Shown here: positions 34,069-36,861 of the stretch, piece by piece
How positions within the stretch are numbered: position 1 is the first letter of the stretch
Layout of the letters: every line of letters begins with the position of its first letter
DNA from: Bacteroidales bacterium
Lineage (GTDB): Bacteria > Bacteroidota > Bacteroidia > Bacteroidales > TTA-H9
Assembly (NCBI GenBank): GCA_028689615.1
Contig: JAQVCV010000049.1
Coordinates: forward strand, 1 to 36,861
Reading direction: 5' to 3'
Length of the DNA: 36,861 nt
Program-made: the position numbers and the translations under genes
The notes under the pieces: generated by a model
Seen by the model: the letters and a program-made list of their open reading frames with translations, nothing else
Databases searched by the model: none
What the model was told of the DNA's origin: nothing

Positions 34069-36722
34069 TAAAAATATAATTTTATTGAAACCAAGAGTTC
34101 AAAAGGACGCAAGTCATATTTGTATATCCATGTGTAATAAGTGTTTGAGTTTATTGAAGTATAGGAATCAGAGTTGAAGATGTTTCGTGCGGTAACAATT
34201 ATGTCGGTTCTGGTTTTTGGTATGGTGTATTGATAGCTAACATCCGAGAAGTAGTAGCTTTGGTTTTCATAAACATAATATTCAGAATTCAAACTTAGCG
34301 AATGGTTTTTCAGAGGAAACAGAATAACATTAAGGTATTGTTTGAACATGCTCATTGAAGTGCCTGCATTTTTGTTTAGAAAACTATTGAACCATGCAAA
34401 TGAACCTGTATAATCAACATTCATCCATCCGGCTACCTGAAACATTAATCCGGGGTTTAAGGTGATGAATCTGTTGATTACATCTGTGTTTTGTTGATTG
34501 AGCAGCAATGTCTTTTTTATTAAAGTTGCATTGGCTTTAAGACTTACTGTTGAACGAAGCCAGCGTAAATATTTGCTGCTGTATCCGCTAATGTTATGGT
34601 ACGACGAGTGGCCGGGTGAGTTTGTTATCCTGCTGATGGTTGAGCCCTGGCTACTTATCTGATCGCTAAAGGAATAATCAAAATTTGAATGCAATAGAGT
34701 GTAGCTTACCGAGTTAAAGAATGCCTTCATGCTGTTTCTATAAGAAATGTAGCTATGGAGTTTTAACCGAATTACGTGCGAAATGGGACGGTTTTCGCTT
34801 TCCAGATGGCGGTAGCTCGATACAATATAACCAGGAAAGATCGTATTGATGTTTTCCAGGGTTTTTGAATAGCCCGCACTCATCCTTAATTGCCACAAAG
34901 GGCTGATTTTATATAAGAGAGTGAAATTTTCTTCGTGCAAAAAATCGCGATAATTAGCTTTGCTGTTGGCAATAGAGTTATTCATGGACACTATTGAATA
35001 TCCAATTCTGCCCGATGCACTTAAGGTCAGCCTCTCCTTTTTCAATGAAGCATCTGTTCTGTACACAGGCACAAAAGAATGACTAACCAAATTGTTTATA
35101 AAGGAAGAATCTGAATATTGTTGCCTGTTTACAGAGAACGTTAAAAGGTCAGCGACTAGCGAATTGCTTTTGTATGAAAATCCGAACTCATTGTTTATTG
35201 TCAGATGGTTGAAGGTAAAACTCATCTTTGCGCTGTTGTTGGTATAGAATCTGTTTGTTTTAACAGATTGATTAACTGAATCAATTTTGTTTGCAACAAA
35301 GAATGAATCGGCAATCACAACAGGTCTGGCACCCAGAGCCTGATTGCCTGAAATATACAATACATCAGAGTTTAAATGAACCAACCTGCTGCCAACCGAT
35401 TTAATTGAACGGAATCCATTTGACAATCGAAGCGAAGGATTATTCACCGACTGAGCAATTGTTTGTTGATTATAGACCGAAATTCCTTCGGCTCTGTTAT
35501 CTTCAATGCTGAAGCACATCTCATTGTTCGTGTAACTGGCCTTAGTATTCTGATTGACAAATACTTTTGCCATCAACCGTTTCCCTCTTTGGTTGCTTCT
35601 TAAGAAGCTTTTGGTTTCTATTGTATCAGTGGCGGTGAAGAGGGTCATCGTCTCCGAGGCTCCAGAATGGCGGTTATCATCGGTCAACGACAAGCTGGTT
35701 TTTATTTGAAAATCAGAACTCAGGTAATGAAGCGAGTTCAGGTTCAGCAGCCATGTTCGGTTATCGAGGTAGCGGGTTGTCGCAATTTCAGGTGATGCTG
35801 GTTTTGTAACATCAACAAGTTTCTCTGGCACTGCTTCCTTTTCCATAGCTGTTTCCGAATCAAAATTAAGTGTTTGCTGCAATAGGTCGGTGCCTGTGTT
35901 ATTCCCTTGTACTGACACAATGAATTGATTCTTTTTTGAAAAAATCAATGGTGTGCAGTTGAATTGCCACAGAAACGGTGCTGCACCGATGCTGGCACTT
36001 GCCGATCCGGTTGCCGCCACCTTTCGTTTCAGTTTTAAATTCAAAGCTGCCTGCGATGAGAACTGAACATCCTGAAGTATCCTAACCGGCTGATGATTCT
36101 CGAATATCTCAACTGCCGACACCGATTCCTGGGGTAAATTTCTGCTTACCAACCCGTAGTTCCCGCCAGTAATATCCATTCCCTCAATGTAGAACTTGTT
36201 TATTGGAATGTCTTGATACAAAATCTGTCCATTGGGTTCTACAGTGATTCCGGGCATGCGTCGCAACACATCCTCAATAGAACGATCATTTTCTCTCACA
36301 AAAGGTTTCAGAAGATAACTCAGCGTATCGCCGTATTTCGCTATAGGGTTGGTAGCTACAGTAACTCCTTCCAACTGTTTTACATCAGGCTTTAATACAA
36401 ATGTGGTATCATGCGTCTCATTTCTTATAACAATAGTTTGATTTTGGTAGTTTATTGAGGAAATTTTGATCAATAAACTATCGCCATGAAGATTAACATT
36501 AATGCTAAACGATCCATCGGGTTTTGTAATGCCGAACGACTTGATGCTGGTTCCTCCCTGTTGATACACCAACACATGAATCGCTCCAATGCCAGACCCA
36601 TCTTCGGCAATTGTTTTTCCTGAAATTGTCACTTGGGCATCAATCCGATTCGTGAGCAACAACAAAACCATTGTCAGAAGCATTGGACATTTTTTCAGTA
36701 TTTTGTTGTGTGTTTTAATCAT
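34068..36722 (-). CDS. Outer-membrane beta-barrel with carboxypeptidase-regulatory and plug domains
   Basis: The 884-residue protein has a signal peptide (1-29, ending IDAQ). A CarboxypepD-regulatory-like domain follows (30-112, with VTISGKTIAEDGSGIGAIHV). A TonB-receptor-like plug (about 113-230) shows DVLRRMPGITVEPNGQI and YIEGMDITGGNYG. A long beta-barrel runs to the C-terminal aromatic end KLYF, as outer-membrane proteins require. No obvious TonB box was seen. It starts one base after the stop of a GLPGLI-type gene, the usual partner of this barrel class in Bacteroidota; the pair is known but its cargo is not. The sequence is AT-rich. Confidence 0.9.
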   Translation of the reverse strand: MIKTHNKILKKCPMLLTMVLLLLTNRIDAQVTISGKTIAEDGSGIGAIHVLVYQQGGTSIKSFGITKPDGSFSINVNLHGDSLLIKISSINYQNQTIVIRNETHDTTFVLKPDVKQLEGVTVATNPIAKYGDTLSYLLKPFVRENDRSIEDVLRRMPGITVEPNGQILYQDIPINKFYIEGMDITGGNYGLVSRNLPQESVSAVEIFENHQPVRILQDVQFSSQAALNLKLKRKVAATGSASASIGAAPFLWQFNCTPLIFSKKNQFIVSVQGNNTGTDLLQQTLNFDSETAMEKEAVPEKLVDVTKPASPEIATTRYLDNRTWLLNLNSLHYLSSDFQIKTSLSLTDDNRHSGASETMTLFTATDTIETKSFLRSNQRGKRLMAKVFVNQNTKASYTNNEMCFSIEDNRAEGISVYNQQTIAQSVNNPSLRLSNGFRSIKSVGSRLVHLNSDVLYISGNQALGARPVVIADSFFVANKIDSVNQSVKTNRFYTNNSAKMSFTFNHLTINNEFGFSYKSNSLVADLLTFSVNRQQYSDSSFINNLVSHSFVPVYRTDASLKKERLTLSASGRIGYSIVSMNNSIANSKANYRDFLHEENFTLLYKISPLWQLRMSAGYSKTLENINTIFPGYIVSSYRHLESENRPISHVIRLKLHSYISYRNSMKAFFNSVSYTLLHSNFDYSFSDQISSQGSTISRITNSPGHSSYHNISGYSSKYLRWLRSTVSLKANATLIKKTLLLNQQNTDVINRFITLNPGLMFQVAGWMNVDYTGSFAWFNSFLNKNAGTSMSMFKQYLNVILFPLKNHSLSLNSEYYVYENQSYYFSDVSYQYTIPKTRTDIIVTARNIFNSDSYTSINSNTYYTWIYKYDLRPFELLVSIKLYF

Positions 36723-36723
36723 T

Positions 36724-36861
36724 CTAATCCACGTTCAATTCGATGGGATTGTTTTTCTTTGCTATGTTTCGTGCTGCTGTTTGCATGGTGTTGCTGGCAG
36801 CACCAGCCTCTTTTAGGATGGTCAGGCTGTTTTCAAGCAGCAACCTTCGCGCTTCAAAAAA
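36724..36861 (-). CDS. GLPGLI family protein, C-terminal fragment
   Basis: The last 45 codons of a minus-strand gene run from the window edge to TAG at 36726-36724. The end reads NIAKKNNPIELNVD; a terminal NPIEL-type motif is characteristic of GLPGLI proteins. The stop is one base from the ATG of the outer-membrane barrel gene, matching the usual GLPGLI-barrel pair. The name-giving motif lies outside the window, so this rests on the C-terminal motif and context. Confidence 0.7.
   Translation of the reverse strand, partial: FFEARRLLLENSLTILKEAGAASNTMQTAARNIAKKNNPIELNVD

Overview
The window is chromosomal DNA of a member of the Bacteroidota (Bacteroidetes), most likely a Bacteroidales-like anaerobe. 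Several genes point this way: a long Ala/Glu-tailed bS16, a S46 dipeptidyl-peptidase, a type IX secretion C-terminal sorting domain, a GLPGLI/outer-membrane barrel pair, DUF3857 proteins, orphan MacB/FtsX-like permeases and a LytS/LytTR pair. Many genes are also preceded by the phylum's TTTG-N19-21-TAnnTTTG promoter. No insertion sequence, prophage, CRISPR array or rRNA was seen.

The first 8 kb is housekeeping. On the minus strand lie a truncated DUF58 gene, trx, dnaE, pth, rplY and prs; rpsP is on the plus strand. A tRNA-Leu(CAA) follows with its own promoter and a terminator shared with the next gene. From 8 to 20 kb the genes are accessory but conserved: a membrane protein fused to a spermidine-synthase-like domain, a DUF1801 protein, a secreted S46 peptidase, an orphan ABC-type permease, a secreted multidomain SGNH hydrolase and a LytS-type kinase overlapping its LytTR regulator. 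The stretch between the SGNH gene and the kinase carries direct repeats that look like regulator sites.

From 20 to 30 kb there is a T9SS-secreted GLUG-repeat surface protein. It is followed by a tiny protein with a PIxGG-hydrophobic-basic tail, then metG. After an AT-rich stretch containing a strong promoter and a short ORF come two tandem DUF3857 proteins. One has an intact transglutaminase triad and the other has lost it.

From 30 to 33 kb a tight minus-strand operon reads DUF362 protein, a NapH+NapG-like polyferredoxin fusion, then a HAD phosphatase. About 1 kb without a convincing gene follows, holding a hairpin-rich element with three TCCCGAA repeats. The window ends with the tail of a GLPGLI gene coupled to a carboxypeptidase-regulatory-domain outer-membrane barrel and perhaps a 63-residue ORF.

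The most unusual points are the live/dead transglutaminase pair, the NapGH-like fusion without nap genes, the PIxGG mini-protein beside a T9SS cargo gene, the palindromic sites between dnaE and rpsP, and the structured element near 33.2 kb. All assignments are by reading; no database search was run.
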